Part shown: positions 44,133-52,997 of the stretch, piece by piece
Position numbering within the stretch: the stretch's first letter is position 1
Layout: every line of letters starts with the position of its first letter
NCBI RefSeq assembly: GCF_034929435.1
Contig: NZ_JAYFUM010000031.1
Location: forward strand, 9,901-73,900
Direction: 5' to 3'
DNA: 64,000 bases
Source: Arcicella rigui
Lineage (GTDB): Bacteria > Bacteroidota > Bacteroidia > Cytophagales > Spirosomataceae
The notes under the pieces: generated by a model
Database searches by the model: none
The model's input: the letters and a program-made list of their open reading frames with translations, nothing else
Told to the model about the DNA's origin: nothing
Made by a program: the position numbers and the translations under genes

Positions 44133-44613
44133 CGTTTTACTCGACACCAGTTTCTTTATCAGATTACTAAACGATGAAGACCCTCTACATACGAAGGCAA
44201 AAGGATATTTTCGGTATTTTCTCGAAGAAGGTATCATATTAAAAATATCTACCATTTCGATTGCAGAATATTGTGTAAAAGGTTCTGTTTCAGAATTGCC
44301 TCTCAATAATGTCCAAATCTTACCTTTTAATTTCGACCATGCCAAAAGAACTGGCGAGTTTGCTAAAATAGTATTTAATGCACAAGGCAAAACAAAAGAC
44401 ACTTCAATAAGTCCAAGAACAATCATTCCGAATGATTCTAAACTATTTGCACAAGCAGACGTAGATAAAACCATCAATTATTTTGTTACCTCTGATGCTC
44501 GTTCTTTAAGTGTTTATAATATCCTTCGAAAAGAAACAAACCCCCAATTTCAAATCATAGACATCAATATTCCTTTTAATGAAGTATTTGGGAAATTAGA
44601 CCTTGGTTTTTAA
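44122..44613 (+). CDS. PIN-domain protein, possible ribonuclease toxin
   Basis: 163 residues with the PIN layout: LLDTSFFIRLL near the start gives the first Asp, SIAEYC gives the conserved Glu, and TSDARSL gives the late Asp(s). PIN domains are Mg2+-dependent RNases and form the toxin half of VapBC systems. It starts 11 bp before the end of the 261-residue partner gene. It is slightly longer than typical VapC (about 130-140 residues), with an insert at about 85-115. Toxin function is by family and context only. Confidence 0.8.
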   Translation: MKYSVLLDTSFFIRLLNDEDPLHTKAKGYFRYFLEEGIILKISTISIAEYCVKGSVSELPLNNVQILPFNFDHAKRTGEFAKIVFNAQGKTKDTSISPRTIIPNDSKLFAQADVDKTINYFVTSDARSLSVYNILRKETNPQFQIIDINIPFNEVFGKLDLGF

Positions 44614-44690
44614 GAATCCATTGAGACAATACTTTTGTTATCTAATCTTCTAATTCTCCCAACTATCTACCCTTTTACAGCTTTACTTCC

Positions 44691-44698
44691 TACCTTTG
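44691..44698 (+). promoter_or_regulatory. -7 box (TACCTTTG) of the ABC-F gene
   Basis: Perfect TAnnTTTG match ending 4 bp before the ATG at 44703, so the mRNA would begin at or very near the start codon. Confidence 0.45.
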
Positions 44699-44702
44699 TG
44701 TT

Positions 44703-46583
44703 ATGAATTATTTATCAGCAGAAAATATCTCGAAAAACTACAACGAGCGTTGGTTGTTTCGTAACATAAATTTTGGTATCTCTAAGGGAGATAAAGTAGC
44801 TTTAGTCGGACAAAATGGGGCGGGTAAAACTACTTTAATGAACATTTTAGCAGGTTTGATTCCTTCTGACGAAGGCACAGTAAGTATCCGTAAAGGTATT
44901 TCGGTTGGCTATCTTTTCCAAAACCCTGATTTTGACGAAAATCTTAGCGTAATGGATACGCTTTTTACGGGCGATTCTCCTGCCAACCAAGCCTTGAAAA
45001 TGTATGAAAGGGCAATGGAAAATCCTGAAGATTCAGACCTTTTGTCGGAGGCTTTGGAGATGATGGACAAACATGATGCTTGGGATTATGAAAGTAGAGT
45101 AAAACAAATTTTGGGCAAATTAGGAATCCATGATTTTGAACGCAAGATTTCTCAGCTTTCTGGCGGACAACGTAAGCGTGTAGCAATGGCGAAAGTATTA
45201 ATCGAAGAACCTGATTTGATGATTTTCGATGAGCCTACCAACCACTTGGATTTGGAAACTATCGAATGGTTGGAGCAAACGCTTTCGGCACAAAATATTA
45301 CTTTGCTTTTAGTAACGCACGACCGTTATTTTTTGGACAGAGTGTGTAACAACATTGCCGAATTAGATAACGGAACGATTTATCCCTATCGTGGAAATTA
45401 TAGTTATTTCTTAGAGAAAAAAGCTGAACGTGAGGCTTCGGAAGCTGCCAGTATCGACAAAGCCAAAAATACTTTGCGTACAGAATTAGAATGGATGCGT
45501 CGCCAACCGAAAGCTCGTGGCACGAAAGCTCAATACAGAATTGATGCTTTTCATGAACTAAAAGAAAAGGCTTCGCAAACCAAAGACGATTCAAAAGTAA
45601 CTTTGAATGTAAAAATGTCTCGTCAAGGAAGTAAAATTTTGGAAATTGACGGATTGAATAAATCTTTTGGAAACCAAAAGATTGTGGATAATTTCTCTTA
45701 CATTTTTCAACGTAAAGACCGCATCGGAATTATTGGAAAAAATGGTATCGGTAAATCTACTTTCTTGAATATGATTACCCAAAATTTACAACCAGATTCT
45801 GGAAGTATTACCACGGGCGAAACCGTTGTGTATGGCTACTATACTCAAGGCGATTTGGACTTCAAACCGGGCGATAAAGTAATTGATGTTATCAAAGATA
45901 TTGCGGAGGTTGTTACGGTCGGAACGGGTGAAACCATTTCGGCAAGTCAGTTTTTAACGCACTTTAAGTTTGAACCGAAAGTACAATATGCTGCCGTTGA
46001 TAAATTATCAGGTGGTGAAAAAAGACGTTTGCAATTGATGAAAGTACTCATCAAAAATCCAAACTTTTTGATTCTTGATGAGCCTACCAACGACCTTGAT
46101 ATTCAGACTTTGAATATTTTGGAAGATTTCTTGATTGCTTTTGGCGGTTGTTTATTGTTAGTTTCTCACGACCGTTACTTTATGGATAAATTGGTAGAAC
46201 ACCTTTTTGTTTTTGAAGGTGACGGACAAATCAGAGATTTCCCCGGAAACTATACTGATTACAGAGAGTGGTTGGAAGAAAATGAAATTACTTTAGGCGA
46301 AAAGCCAAAAGTGAAAAGCGAACCAGTTTCTACGAATAATCATAAATTAGAACCTTCGGTACAGGTTTCGACGACGAAAAGAAAGCTTTCTTTCAAAGAA
46401 CAAAAAGAGTATGATGATTTGGGAAAAGCCATTGAAAAATTAGAAAAGAAAAAAGCTGAATTGACAGAAAGACTCAATAATGGCGGTAGCTACGAAGATT
46501 TGGCAGCTTGGGCAAAACAAATCGAAGAAATTACGGACGAACTTGATGAAAAAGAATTGCGTTGGTTAGAGCTTTCAGAGTAA
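44703..46583 (+). CDS. uup: ABC-F family ATPase, Uup-like
   Basis: 626 residues, no membrane spans. Two ATP-binding cassettes in tandem: Walker A GQNGAGKTTL and GKNGIGKSTF, signatures LSGGQRKRVAMAK and LSGGEKRRLQLMK, Walker B IFDEPTNHLD and ILDEPTNDLD. The inter-domain linker (about 240-310, charged helices) is the P-site tRNA interaction motif region of ABC-F proteins. A C-terminal coiled coil (about 560-626, KEQKEYDDLGKAIEKLEKK) is that of the Uup branch, which binds DNA or ribosomes. Likely role: rescue or quality control at stalled ribosomes. Terminator follows. Confidence 0.92.
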   Translation: MNYLSAENISKNYNERWLFRNINFGISKGDKVALVGQNGAGKTTLMNILAGLIPSDEGTVSIRKGISVGYLFQNPDFDENLSVMDTLFTGDSPANQALKMYERAMENPEDSDLLSEALEMMDKHDAWDYESRVKQILGKLGIHDFERKISQLSGGQRKRVAMAKVLIEEPDLMIFDEPTNHLDLETIEWLEQTLSAQNITLLLVTHDRYFLDRVCNNIAELDNGTIYPYRGNYSYFLEKKAEREASEAASIDKAKNTLRTELEWMRRQPKARGTKAQYRIDAFHELKEKASQTKDDSKVTLNVKMSRQGSKILEIDGLNKSFGNQKIVDNFSYIFQRKDRIGIIGKNGIGKSTFLNMITQNLQPDSGSITTGETVVYGYYTQGDLDFKPGDKVIDVIKDIAEVVTVGTGETISASQFLTHFKFEPKVQYAAVDKLSGGEKRRLQLMKVLIKNPNFLILDEPTNDLDIQTLNILEDFLIAFGGCLLLVSHDRYFMDKLVEHLFVFEGDGQIRDFPGNYTDYREWLEENEITLGEKPKVKSEPVSTNNHKLEPSVQVSTTKRKLSFKEQKEYDDLGKAIEKLEKKKAELTERLNNGGSYEDLAAWAKQIEEITDELDEKELRWLELSE

Positions 46584-46606
46584 AAGATTTCTTTCAAACT
46601 ATATTT

Positions 46607-46657
46607 AAAAAAGACTTGGTTCAATCTACTTTGTGGATTAAATCAAGTCTTTTTTTA
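46607..46657 (+). terminator. Rho-independent terminator of the ABC-F gene
   Basis: Twelve-bp stem (46607-46618 with 46644-46655) with further pairs inside the loop, then T run; 23 bp past the stop codon. Confidence 0.85.
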
Positions 46658-46787
46658 TGGATAAAATTGAAGTTCTGAAGCAAAATCCATCTTTCATAAT
46701 TCATACCTCATACATAAACTCATATTCTTCATTAGATTTTTGCACCAATTGTCTTTATGTTGAAAGCAATCACATAATAATATAAAC

Positions 46788-48131
46788 ATGAAAAAATTAA
46801 TCAAAACCAGCTCACTATTACTGCTCAGTATAGCCAGCTTTTCTACTTTTGCACAGGAAAAATCTTTACATTCCGAGATGCTTCACACGGCACAGCCCGA
46901 TTATCCAGTGCCTTATACTACGCCCAAAGTAGAAGAGATTACCCAAACCCTCAATCGTATTCATCAGTACTTAGATGCCGTTACACCAATGAACGTCATC
47001 AGTAAAAGTACTAATAAAATCATCACAGATTTTTCAAAAATTGATACCAGTGCAGTGGTTGAAAGAGGTACTTTTAGCCTAACAAGTTACGAATGGGGCG
47101 TTACTTATTCTGGAATGTTGGCAGCCAGCGAAGCCACAGGCGATAGCCGTTTTAGCGAATATGCTCGTAAAAGAATGGAGTTTTTAGCTCAAAAAGCCCC
47201 TTATTTTAAAGAAGTATTGAAATTGAACCCGAATAGCAAAGGGCTTCGTCAGGTAATTATGCCACATGCTTTAGACGACTGCGGAGCTATCTGCTCGGCA
47301 ATGATAAAAGCTACGAGAGCTAATATTCCTAAAGTAGATTTACGTCCATTGATTGATAATTACATCAATTACATCAGTACAAAAGAGTTTCGTTTTGCTG
47401 ATGGTACTTTAGCCCGTAACCGTCCGCAAGCCAATACACTTTGGTTAGATGATTTATTTATGGGTGTGCCTGCTTTGGCACAAATGGGAAAACTAACGGG
47501 TGATAATCGCTATTTTGATGATGCCGTAAAGCAAGTATCGCAGTTTTCAAAACGAATGTTTAATACTCAAAAAAATGTATTTATGCACGGCTGGGTAGCA
47601 GATATGGAAACGCATCCAGAATTTCATTGGGGACGTGCCAATGGTTGGGCTATTCTTACGATGGTTGAATTATTGGATGTTTTACCAGAAAACCATCCCG
47701 GTCGTACAGAAGTATTGAATCTGTTGAAAGCTCATGCCAAAGGTTTGGCTTCGTATCAGGCAGGAAGTGGATTTTGGCATCAATTATTAGACCGCCCCGA
47801 TTCATATCTTGAAACCTCCGCAACCGCCATTTATGCTTACTCTTTTGCAAGAGCCATTAACAAAGGTTGGCTCGATTACAAAGCTTATGGCCCTGCCACA
47901 CTTTTAGCTTGGAATGCCGTAGCGACCAAAGTAAACGCAGGCGGACAAGTAGAAGGCGTTTGTGTAGGTACAGGTATGGGCTTTGAACCTGCTTTTTATT
48001 ATTACAGACCCATCAACGTGTTGGCAGCTCATGGCTATGGCCCCGTTTTGTTGGCAGGTGCAGAAGTATTAAAACTGATGAAATCAGGGAAATTCACCAT
48101 TAACGACAGTGCATTGCAGTACAACAAATAA
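46788..48131 (+). CDS. GH88/GH105-family unsaturated glucuronyl-type hydrolase
   Basis: 447 residues with signal peptide MKKLIKTSSLLLLSIASFSTFA. The (alpha/alpha)6-barrel landmarks are LDDLFMGVPALAQMG (catalytic Asp region), HGWVADMETHPEFHWGRANGWAI and YLETSATAIYAYSFARAI. The family hydrolyses unsaturated galacturonyl or glucuronyl ends made by polysaccharide lyases (YteR/YesR, rhamnogalacturonan). It is not in a polysaccharide utilisation locus here; it lies alone between two terminators. Confidence 0.88.
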   Translation: MKKLIKTSSLLLLSIASFSTFAQEKSLHSEMLHTAQPDYPVPYTTPKVEEITQTLNRIHQYLDAVTPMNVISKSTNKIITDFSKIDTSAVVERGTFSLTSYEWGVTYSGMLAASEATGDSRFSEYARKRMEFLAQKAPYFKEVLKLNPNSKGLRQVIMPHALDDCGAICSAMIKATRANIPKVDLRPLIDNYINYISTKEFRFADGTLARNRPQANTLWLDDLFMGVPALAQMGKLTGDNRYFDDAVKQVSQFSKRMFNTQKNVFMHGWVADMETHPEFHWGRANGWAILTMVELLDVLPENHPGRTEVLNLLKAHAKGLASYQAGSGFWHQLLDRPDSYLETSATAIYAYSFARAINKGWLDYKAYGPATLLAWNAVATKVNAGGQVEGVCVGTGMGFEPAFYYYRPINVLAAHGYGPVLLAGAEVLKLMKSGKFTINDSALQYNK

Positions 48132-48156
48132 TATATAAAGCTTCTATTATTATCCG

Positions 48157-48203
48157 AAGAACCACATTTTGAGCCGTATGCTCGAAATTGTGGTTCTTTT
48201 TTT
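48157..48203 (+). terminator. Rho-independent terminator of the GH105-type gene
   Basis: Ten-bp outer stem (48157-48166 with 48189-48198), an inner GAGC/GCTC stem, and a T run. 26 bp past the stop codon. The remaining bases up to 48409 show no other structure. Confidence 0.85.
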
Positions 48204-48409
48204 GTACTTATTTATTATGAATAAATTCCCTCAAAAATGATTAATTCTGACTTCATTTGTGTAAATTAATTCGTCAATAGCAAATTGAAGTAATTCAAGA
48301 AAGTTACAGACAAGTTGGAAAACGTGTTACAAACTATTGTTAAACTTTTGTTAATAAAATACTTTCACCAGTAAAGGCTCGTTTCCCTCTCAAATCAAAT
48401 ACAAAGACC

Positions 48410-49138
48410 ATGAAAAAATTAGTAAAAGTATTAACGTTCCTTGTTCCTTTTGGCTTAGGAGCTTTTGTAAGTACAGCACAACAAGTGATTGTAGAGAAAC
48501 CTCAACCTAAAAAAATCGAAGTAACTGGCTCTGCCGAAGAAGAAGTTTTACCAGATGAAATTTATGTTTCGATTTCTTTGAGAGAGTATTTCAAAGATAA
48601 AGACAACAAAAACAAAACTGATATTATGGTTTTGGAAAAGCAATTGCAAAAGGCTGTTGAAGAGGCTGGTATTCCTAAAGAAAATTTAACGATTGGTAAT
48701 ATCAATGGTTACAGAGAATGGTTCGGGAAGAAAAAACCAACGATTTTTTTAGAAAGTAAAAACTATGTAGTGAAAGTACCAAATCTTTATAAAATTGATG
48801 GTATCATCGCTAAAGTTGATGAAAAAGGAGTAGCTTCAACCAATATCGAACGCTACGAATATTCTAAAATTGAAGCTTTGAGACAAGCAACCAAAATCAA
48901 AGCTTTACAAGCAGCAAAAGCCAAAGCGAAGTATTTGTTGGAAGGTATCGACGAGCAATTGGGTGAAGCTTTAGAAATTTACGAAATCGACAATGGTTAT
49001 TCGCCTACTCCTGTGTACGCCATGCGTGCTGCTAAAATGGAAATGATGTCCGATGCCGCACCAATGCCAGAAAGTACCATTGATGTTCAGAAAATTAAGG
49101 TAAGATATGAAATGAAGGCGATTTTTAGGATTAAATAA
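48410..49138 (+). CDS. SIMPL domain protein (DUF541), secreted
   Basis: 242 residues with a signal peptide (MKKLVKVLTFLVPFGLGAFVSTAQQ). The SIMPL/DUF541 body starts KIEVTGSAEEEVLPDEIYVSI and continues with repeated beta-alpha units; RQATKIKALQAAKAKAKYLLEGID is the helix typical of the family. SIMPL proteins occur in the periplasm and form multimers; roles include oxidative stress and, in eukaryotes, kinase signalling, so no precise function here. A family B inverted repeat starts right behind the stop. Confidence 0.85.
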   Translation: MKKLVKVLTFLVPFGLGAFVSTAQQVIVEKPQPKKIEVTGSAEEEVLPDEIYVSISLREYFKDKDNKNKTDIMVLEKQLQKAVEEAGIPKENLTIGNINGYREWFGKKKPTIFLESKNYVVKVPNLYKIDGIIAKVDEKGVASTNIERYEYSKIEALRQATKIKALQAAKAKAKYLLEGIDEQLGEALEIYEIDNGYSPTPVYAMRAAKMEMMSDAAPMPESTIDVQKIKVRYEMKAIFRIK

Positions 49139-49141
49139 TGT

Positions 49142-49331
49142 GAGACTTTAGGATTTCGAGACTTTAGGACTTGAAGATTTTTAGACTTGAAGACTGATAA
49201 ATTTTAGGGTTTGTGGAATTTATGATTAGAAGACTGTAAAATGCTGGATATAAAGTGTTTTTTAAAACTCATTATCCTAAAGTCTCGAAATCCTAAAGTC
49301 CTAAAGTCATATAGTCTAAAAATCCTAAAGT
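49142..49331. repeat. Family B inverted repeat between SIMPL and amidohydrolase genes
   Basis: The segments 49144-49168 and 49276-49300 are perfect 25-nt inverted repeats of the word GGACTTTAGGATTTCGAG type. Further degenerate copies (AAGTCCTAAAGTCATATAG) run to 49331. It begins 4 bp after the SIMPL stop. Confidence 0.85.
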
Positions 49332-49349
49332 CCCAACAACCAACAAACT

Positions 49350-50603
49350 ATGAAAAAACCACTACTTTTAACAATCTTACTTTTTCTTTTCCAAGCAAAT
49401 ATTTTTTCGCAAAATACTTATTTATTAAAACCCGCACGGGTTTTTGATGGTGAAACGGTGCATGAAAATTGGCAAGTACTGGTGCAAAAAGACCGAATTA
49501 CTGCCGTTGGCGAAAACTTGATGATTCCTGCTAATACTGAAATCATCAATTTACCTAATACTACTTTATTGCCCGGACTCATCGAAGGACATTCACATTT
49601 ATTGCTTCACCCCTACAACGAAACCGCTTGGGACGACCAAGTACTGAAAGAATCTCGGGCAGAACGCATCATCCGAGCAGGCATTCATGCAAAAAATACC
49701 CTTATGGCAGGTTTTACTTCTGTTCGAGATTTAGGAACAGAAGGCTCAGATTATGATGATATTGGTTTAAAACAAGCTATCGAAAAAGGAATAATTCCCG
49801 GGCCAAGAATGTTGGTTGCTGGACGTGCTTTGGTAGCAACAGGAAGTTATGGGCCAAAAGGTTTTCAGTCGGATGTTTCGGCAATACAAGGAGCAGAAGA
49901 AGCAGACGGAGTAGATAATTTGAGCAAAGCCGTAAGAACACAAATTGGCAAAGGAGCAGACGTTGTAAAAGTATATGCTGATTATCGCTGGGGATTGATG
50001 AAAGATGCCCAACCGACTTTTCTTGAATCTGAATTAAAATTAGCCGTAGATATTGCTCAAAGTTCTGGTCGTGATGTTGTGGCACATGCTTCAACCGCAG
50101 AAGGAATACGAAGGGCTGTAATGGCAGGCGTAAAAACAATTGAGCATGGAGATGGGGCAAATCAAGAAGTTTTTACTTTAATGAAAGAGAAGGGCGTTTG
50201 TTTCTGTCCGACTTTAGCAGCTGGCGACGCCATCGCACAGTACAGAGGTTGGAAAAAGGGAAAAGACCCCGAACCAGAACGTATTCAAGAAAAAAGAAAG
50301 AGTTTTAAAATGGCTTTAGCAACAGGGGTAAAAATTTGTATGGGAGGCGATGTGGGCGTGTTTCCACATGGCGAAAATGTACGAGAAATGGAATTGATGA
50401 TAGAATACGGCATGAGTCCCCTACAAGTATTACAGTCGAGTACTTCGGTCAATGCAGAGGTTTTTAAATTAAAAGATTTAGGCAGAATAAAAAACACTTA
50501 CTTTGCCGACATCATTGCCGTAGAAGGCGAGCCACACAAGCAAATCACACAGCTAAAAAACATAAAATTTGTGATGAAAAATGGTATTATTTATAAAAAA
50601 TAA
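49350..50603 (+). CDS. Amidohydrolase, imidazolonepropionase/prolidase-like, secreted
   Basis: 417 residues with signal peptide MKKPLLLTILLFLFQANIFSQ. Metal ligands of a binuclear amidohydrolase: EGHSHLLL (HxH), VVKVYADY with the Lys that is carboxylated, VVAHAST and TIEHGDG (two His), and MGGDVGVFPHG (Asp). The set matches Xaa-Pro-dipeptidase-like members that cut peptides, or hydrolases of other amides. Translation begins right after the repeat array, so the leader is repeat-derived. Confidence 0.88.
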   Translation: MKKPLLLTILLFLFQANIFSQNTYLLKPARVFDGETVHENWQVLVQKDRITAVGENLMIPANTEIINLPNTTLLPGLIEGHSHLLLHPYNETAWDDQVLKESRAERIIRAGIHAKNTLMAGFTSVRDLGTEGSDYDDIGLKQAIEKGIIPGPRMLVAGRALVATGSYGPKGFQSDVSAIQGAEEADGVDNLSKAVRTQIGKGADVVKVYADYRWGLMKDAQPTFLESELKLAVDIAQSSGRDVVAHASTAEGIRRAVMAGVKTIEHGDGANQEVFTLMKEKGVCFCPTLAAGDAIAQYRGWKKGKDPEPERIQEKRKSFKMALATGVKICMGGDVGVFPHGENVREMELMIEYGMSPLQVLQSSTSVNAEVFKLKDLGRIKNTYFADIIAVEGEPHKQITQLKNIKFVMKNGIIYKK

Positions 50604-50689
50604 TACCCTAAACTTTGCTAAGGTTTTTATCATAATATATTTGTAAAAAAGAATTTCACCAAACATTGATTACCGAAAACCCCATTACT

Positions 50690-52162
50690 ATGTTTACCCA
50701 AAACGATCTTAATCAAATAGAAGCATTAGGCATTGACTTAGCAACCGTAAATCAGCAAATTCAAGATTTCAAAGATGGGTTTCCATTCATGCAGCTTCAA
50801 AAAGCAGCTACTCCCGATAATGGTGTTACACAACTTTCGGAAGAAGCCTTAGCCGAATACATCAGTCTTTATGAAAGTAAAGTACAAAGTATTACGCCAT
50901 TGAAATTTGTTCCTGCTTCTGGTGCTGCCTCAAGAATGTTCAAATCTTTATTTGGCTTTTTGGAAGAGGGAAAATCTGACAAATCAACTGTTCAATTTTT
51001 TGAAAGATTATCAGAGTTTGCTTTTTATGATGATTTAGTTAAAGTTTTACCTGAAAATGCGGACGAAAAAACAATCGCAGATTACTACTTAACCAGCAAA
51101 GGTTTGGAGTATGGAACTTTGCCAAAAGGACTTTTAAAATTCCATAAATATGAAACGGGTAACAGAACGGCTATCGAAGAGCATTTGGTAGAAGGAGCAA
51201 ATTATGCTAATGCCGACGGTATCGTAAAACTTCATTTTACTGTTTCTCCCGAACATTTAAGTCGCTTTACAGCACTTTTAGAAGCTGTTGTTCCTTCGTA
51301 TGAAGCAACTTATGGCGTAAAATATGATATTTCTTTCTCTGAACAGAGAAAATCTACTGATACCATTGCGGTAAATTTAGATAATACGCCATTCCGTGAA
51401 AAAGATGGTTCATTATTGTTCCGTCCTGCGGGTCATGGAGCTTTATTGGCAAACTTAAATGATATTGATGCCAATATTGTCTTTATCAAAAATATCGACA
51501 ACGTTGTACCAGACCGTATCAAGGCTACAACTTACGACTATAAAAAAGCTTTAGCAGGCGTTTTATTGAAGTATCAAGATAAAATCTTTGATTACCAGTA
51601 TCAGCTTACACAGGGAGCATCTTTACCATTGATTTTAGAATTGACCGAATTCTTTGAAAAAGAACTTTGTGTACTACAACCAACTTCATTCACAGATTTA
51701 TCACATAACGAAAAAGTTGCTTACTTTATCGAAAAACTCAATCGTCCTTTACGTGTTTGTGGTGTTGTGAAAAACACTGGCGAACCGGGCGGTGGTCCTT
51801 TCTGGTGTAAAAATAGCGATGGCTCTACTTCTTTGCAGATTGTTGAGTCAGCACAAGTTGATTTAGACAACGAAGACCAAAAAGCAATTTTCAATAATTC
51901 AACACACTTCAATCCAGTAGATTTGATTTGTGCCTTGAAAAATAGCAAAGGCGAGAAATTCAATCTTCTAAAATTCCGTGACCCAAAAACTGGTTTCGTT
52001 ACTCAGAAATCAAAAGACGGAAAAGATTTGAAAGCACAGGAATTACCAGGACTTTGGAATGGTGCGATGTCTGACTGGAATACAATTTTTGTAGAAGTAC
52101 CATTGATTACCTTCAACCCTGTGAAAACAGTTAATGATTTATTGAGAGACGAACATCAATAA
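50690..52162 (+). CDS. DUF4301 family protein
   Basis: The ATG at 50690 (MFTQNDLNQIEALGIDL) is chosen; a TTG 24 bp upstream is open but unlikely. The 490-residue protein matches DUF4301: LKFVPASGAASRMFKSL, a nucleotide-sugar-transferase-like motif, and RVCGVVKNTGEPGGGPFW near 370. The family is restricted to Bacteroidota and has a pyrophosphorylase-like fold by appearance, but no reaction is known to me. Expression is presumably independent. Confidence 0.82.
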   Translation: MFTQNDLNQIEALGIDLATVNQQIQDFKDGFPFMQLQKAATPDNGVTQLSEEALAEYISLYESKVQSITPLKFVPASGAASRMFKSLFGFLEEGKSDKSTVQFFERLSEFAFYDDLVKVLPENADEKTIADYYLTSKGLEYGTLPKGLLKFHKYETGNRTAIEEHLVEGANYANADGIVKLHFTVSPEHLSRFTALLEAVVPSYEATYGVKYDISFSEQRKSTDTIAVNLDNTPFREKDGSLLFRPAGHGALLANLNDIDANIVFIKNIDNVVPDRIKATTYDYKKALAGVLLKYQDKIFDYQYQLTQGASLPLILELTEFFEKELCVLQPTSFTDLSHNEKVAYFIEKLNRPLRVCGVVKNTGEPGGGPFWCKNSDGSTSLQIVESAQVDLDNEDQKAIFNNSTHFNPVDLICALKNSKGEKFNLLKFRDPKTGFVTQKSKDGKDLKAQELPGLWNGAMSDWNTIFVEVPLITFNPVKTVNDLLRDEHQ

Positions 52163-52394
52163 AGATTTGAATTATAAATTATGAATTATTGTATGTAAAG
52201 TATAGATATGAATTATGAGTTATGAATTATCCTTTGCAACAAGTTGTAATACTCATCTCATAATTAATATCACAACATAGTAAGAAAGTTGAAAGGTATT
52301 ATAGATTTGGGATTTCGGAAAATCGAAATCAGAAATCCCAAGTCTATAATATCGTAAATCTCATAATTCATAATTAATATCTCATAATTAAAAA
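52163..52394. repeat. Family F and E repeats with a hairpin before the 164-aa gene
   Basis: Words of the type AATTATGAATTATGAG (family F) lie at about 52170-52265 and 52355-52394. In between, 52298-52315 and 52333-52350 form an 18-bp hairpin (one mismatch) of family E words. All lies between two codirectional genes. Confidence 0.75.
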
Positions 52395-52395
52395 T

Positions 52396-52890
52396 ATGTT
52401 TATTCCTTTTGAAAAATTGCCAGATTATGCTCGTGTTTGGGTGTATCAAGCAGACAAAGCTTTGAATAATGCTGAACAAAATCATATTCAACAAGTACTT
52501 GAAGAACAAGTAAATCAATGGGCGGCTCATGGTGTACCTTTGGTAGGTTCTGTGCAAGTATTGCTCAATCGCTTCATTATCGTTGCGGTTGACGAAGTAC
52601 AAAACCAAGCGTCGGGTTGTTCTATTGATGCTTCTACTCGTTGGTTGAAAGAATTAGGAGCTGCAATGAACCTCAATTTCTTCGACCGCTCAGTTGCTTA
52701 TGTTGATGGCGATGAAATTAAAACGGTAGAAATGTTGAAAATTAAAAGCCTTGTTGCCGAAGGAATCATCCAAGCGGATACCATTATCTTCAATAATTTA
52801 GTGCCGAACATTGGTGAATTTAAAACGAATTGGCAAGTAGCTGCCTCCGCAAGTTGGATGAAACGCTACTTTCAGCAAGTGGCTCTTTAA
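52396..52890 (+). CDS. Conserved hypothetical protein, 164 aa
   Basis: Function unknown. 164 residues, soluble. The opening MFIPFEKLPDYARVWVYQADK and the segment DEVQNQASGCSIDASTRWLKEL are strongly conserved in my memory of Bacteroidota proteins of this size, sometimes labelled ABC transporter ATPase without any ATP-binding motif; none is visible here. The Cys in SGCSID followed by an S/T may be functional. A bidirectional terminator follows. Confidence 0.78.
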   Translation: MFIPFEKLPDYARVWVYQADKALNNAEQNHIQQVLEEQVNQWAAHGVPLVGSVQVLLNRFIIVAVDEVQNQASGCSIDASTRWLKELGAAMNLNFFDRSVAYVDGDEIKTVEMLKIKSLVAEGIIQADTIIFNNLVPNIGEFKTNWQVAASASWMKRYFQQVAL

Positions 52891-52918
52891 ATTGATTATA
52901 TAGTAAGTCACTGGCAAT

Positions 52919-52970
52919 AAAAAAACTCCTATTATGGAAAGAAAGGTCTTTTCATAACAGGAGTTTTTTT
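52919..52970. terminator. Bidirectional terminator between convergent genes
   Basis: An A-run and T-run (52919-52925 with 52964-52970) around a stem CTCCT/AGGAG plus TTATG/CATAA, one mismatch. It ends 27 bp before the RND pump gene's stop codon, which is transcribed toward it. Confidence 0.85.
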
Positions 52971-52997
52971 ATTCATTCTATATTTCAGGTGCGTCAA

